Positions 5,107-5,693 of a stretch of 5,693 bases of DNA are shown piece after piece. The stretch is from the NCBI GenBank assembly GCA_945886995.1, contig CAMCZJ010000193.1, positions 1 through 5,693 of the forward strand. Direction: 5' to 3'. The notes beneath the pieces were generated by a model. That model did no database searches, was not told where the DNA came from, and saw only the letters and a list, made by a program, of their open reading frames with translations. The position numbers and the translations under genes were made by a program. The number at the start of each line of letters is the position of its first letter. Position 1 is the first letter of the stretch. Source of the DNA: Asaia bogorensis (GTDB lineage: Bacteria > Pseudomonadota > Alphaproteobacteria > Acetobacterales > Acetobacteraceae).

Positions 5107-5693
5107 ATGAAACACACTGCTTTCACTGGCCGCCTGCTGATCCTGGGCTTTGGTTCCATCGGCCAAGGGGTACTGCCCCTGATCCTGCGCCATATTGATA
5201 TGCCAAAGGACCGGATTGAGATCCTGACTTCCGACGCACGCGGCGAAGCAATTGCTGCCGCGCATGGCATTCGTCACACCATCCTCCCCCTAACGCGGGA
5301 GAATTACGCCGCGGAGCTCAGCGCGCGCCTAAAGCGCGGCGATTTCCTGCTCAATCTTTCGGTGGATATCTCGTCGGTTGCGCTGGTGAAGCTCTGCCGC
5401 GATATCGGCGCGCTTTATCTGGACACCTGCGTGGAACCATGGGTAGGTGGCTATACGGACACGTCGCTTTCCCCCTCACTGCGGTCCAATTACGCGCTGC
5501 GGGAAAGCGCGCTTGCACTTAAGGATGGGGCGGGGCCGACAGCCGTCATGACCCATGGCGCCAATCCGGGGCTTGTTTCGCATTTCGTGAAGCAGGCGCT
5601 GCTAAACATCGCTGAGGATACGGGGCACGCCGTGGCCATACCGAAATCCCGCGCGGATTGGGCGGCGCTGGCGCATGGGCTTGGTGTGAAGGT
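5107..5693 (+). CDS. hss: Homospermidine synthase, bacterial NAD-dependent type (3' end outside window)
   Basis: The 195 complete codons cover the N-terminal part of a protein that is usually about 470-480 residues. The enzyme joins two putrescines (or spermidine plus putrescine) into sym-homospermidine in an NAD-dependent reaction in the cytoplasm. A Rossmann dinucleotide loop GFGSIGQG lies at 14-21. NLSVDIS (83-89), LDTCVEPW (105-112) and THGANPGLVSHFVKQAL (149-165) match the Blastochloris viridis-type enzyme; Asp87 and Glu110 fall at a constant offset from the active-site Asp94 and Glu117 as I recall that numbering. The fold is related to saccharopine dehydrogenase, but the CVEPW and GANPG segments favour homospermidine synthase. 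The start is well supported: SD GGAAGG (5092-5097) lies 9 nt before ATG 5107. It follows the ornithine decarboxylase by 18 nt, so its substrate supply is encoded in the same operon. Confidence 0.94.
   Translation, partial: MKHTAFTGRLLILGFGSIGQGVLPLILRHIDMPKDRIEILTSDARGEAIAAAHGIRHTILPLTRENYAAELSARLKRGDFLLNLSVDISSVALVKLCRDIGALYLDTCVEPWVGGYTDTSLSPSLRSNYALRESALALKDGAGPTAVMTHGANPGLVSHFVKQALLNIAEDTGHAVAIPKSRADWAALAHGLGVK

Noticed and set aside
4642..5277. Minus-strand open frame of 211 codons
   Set aside because: Antisense across the decarboxylase-homospermidine synthase junction, where the plus-strand reading is unambiguous.

Overview
The window looks like alphaproteobacterial chromosomal DNA of fairly high GC (about 60% by eye), possibly from a Rhodospirillales/Acetobacteraceae-type organism; that finer placement is a guess. 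The main support is the pairing of a group IV (alanine racemase-fold) ornithine decarboxylase with a bacterial homospermidine synthase, a gene pair characteristic of Alphaproteobacteria. There are five protein genes, the two at the edges truncated by the window. I saw no tRNA, rRNA, CRISPR array, insertion sequence or phage gene.

Layout: (1) 1-734, minus strand: N-terminal 244 residues of a secreted PhnD-like binding protein of a phosphate/phosphonate-type ABC transporter. (2) 735-1083: divergent non-coding region with a long imperfect stem-loop (822-863) whose right arm overlaps a plausible plus-strand promoter (851-879). (3) 1084-2277, plus: 12-TM-class major facilitator transporter. (4) 2278-2473: short gap with two small palindromes. 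(5) 2474-3370, plus: agmatinase-type ureohydrolase with all metal ligands. (6) 3371-3864: 494 bp without a conventional gene. It holds a candidate promoter (3450-3478), then about 380 nt packed with hairpins, a possible small leader ORF, a strong GC-rich stem-loop with a competing upstream pairing, and a small hairpin that covers the next gene's Shine-Dalgarno sequence. (7) 3865-5088, plus: ornithine decarboxylase. (8) 5107-5693, plus: N-terminal 195 residues of homospermidine synthase, 18 nt downstream.

Functionally the right two thirds is a polyamine locus. Agmatinase would make putrescine from agmatine, the decarboxylase would make it from ornithine, and homospermidine synthase would condense putrescine into sym-homospermidine. 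The MFS protein and the binding protein could import or export something related, but nothing in their sequence proves a link.

The most interesting part is the long structured leader in front of the decarboxylase. Its position and length fit the 'speF' leader motif reported upstream of alphaproteobacterial ornithine decarboxylase genes. The sequence offers two plausible control points, a terminator/anti-terminator switch and SD sequestration, plus a possible leader peptide. The assignment to speF is from memory and needs a covariance-model search.
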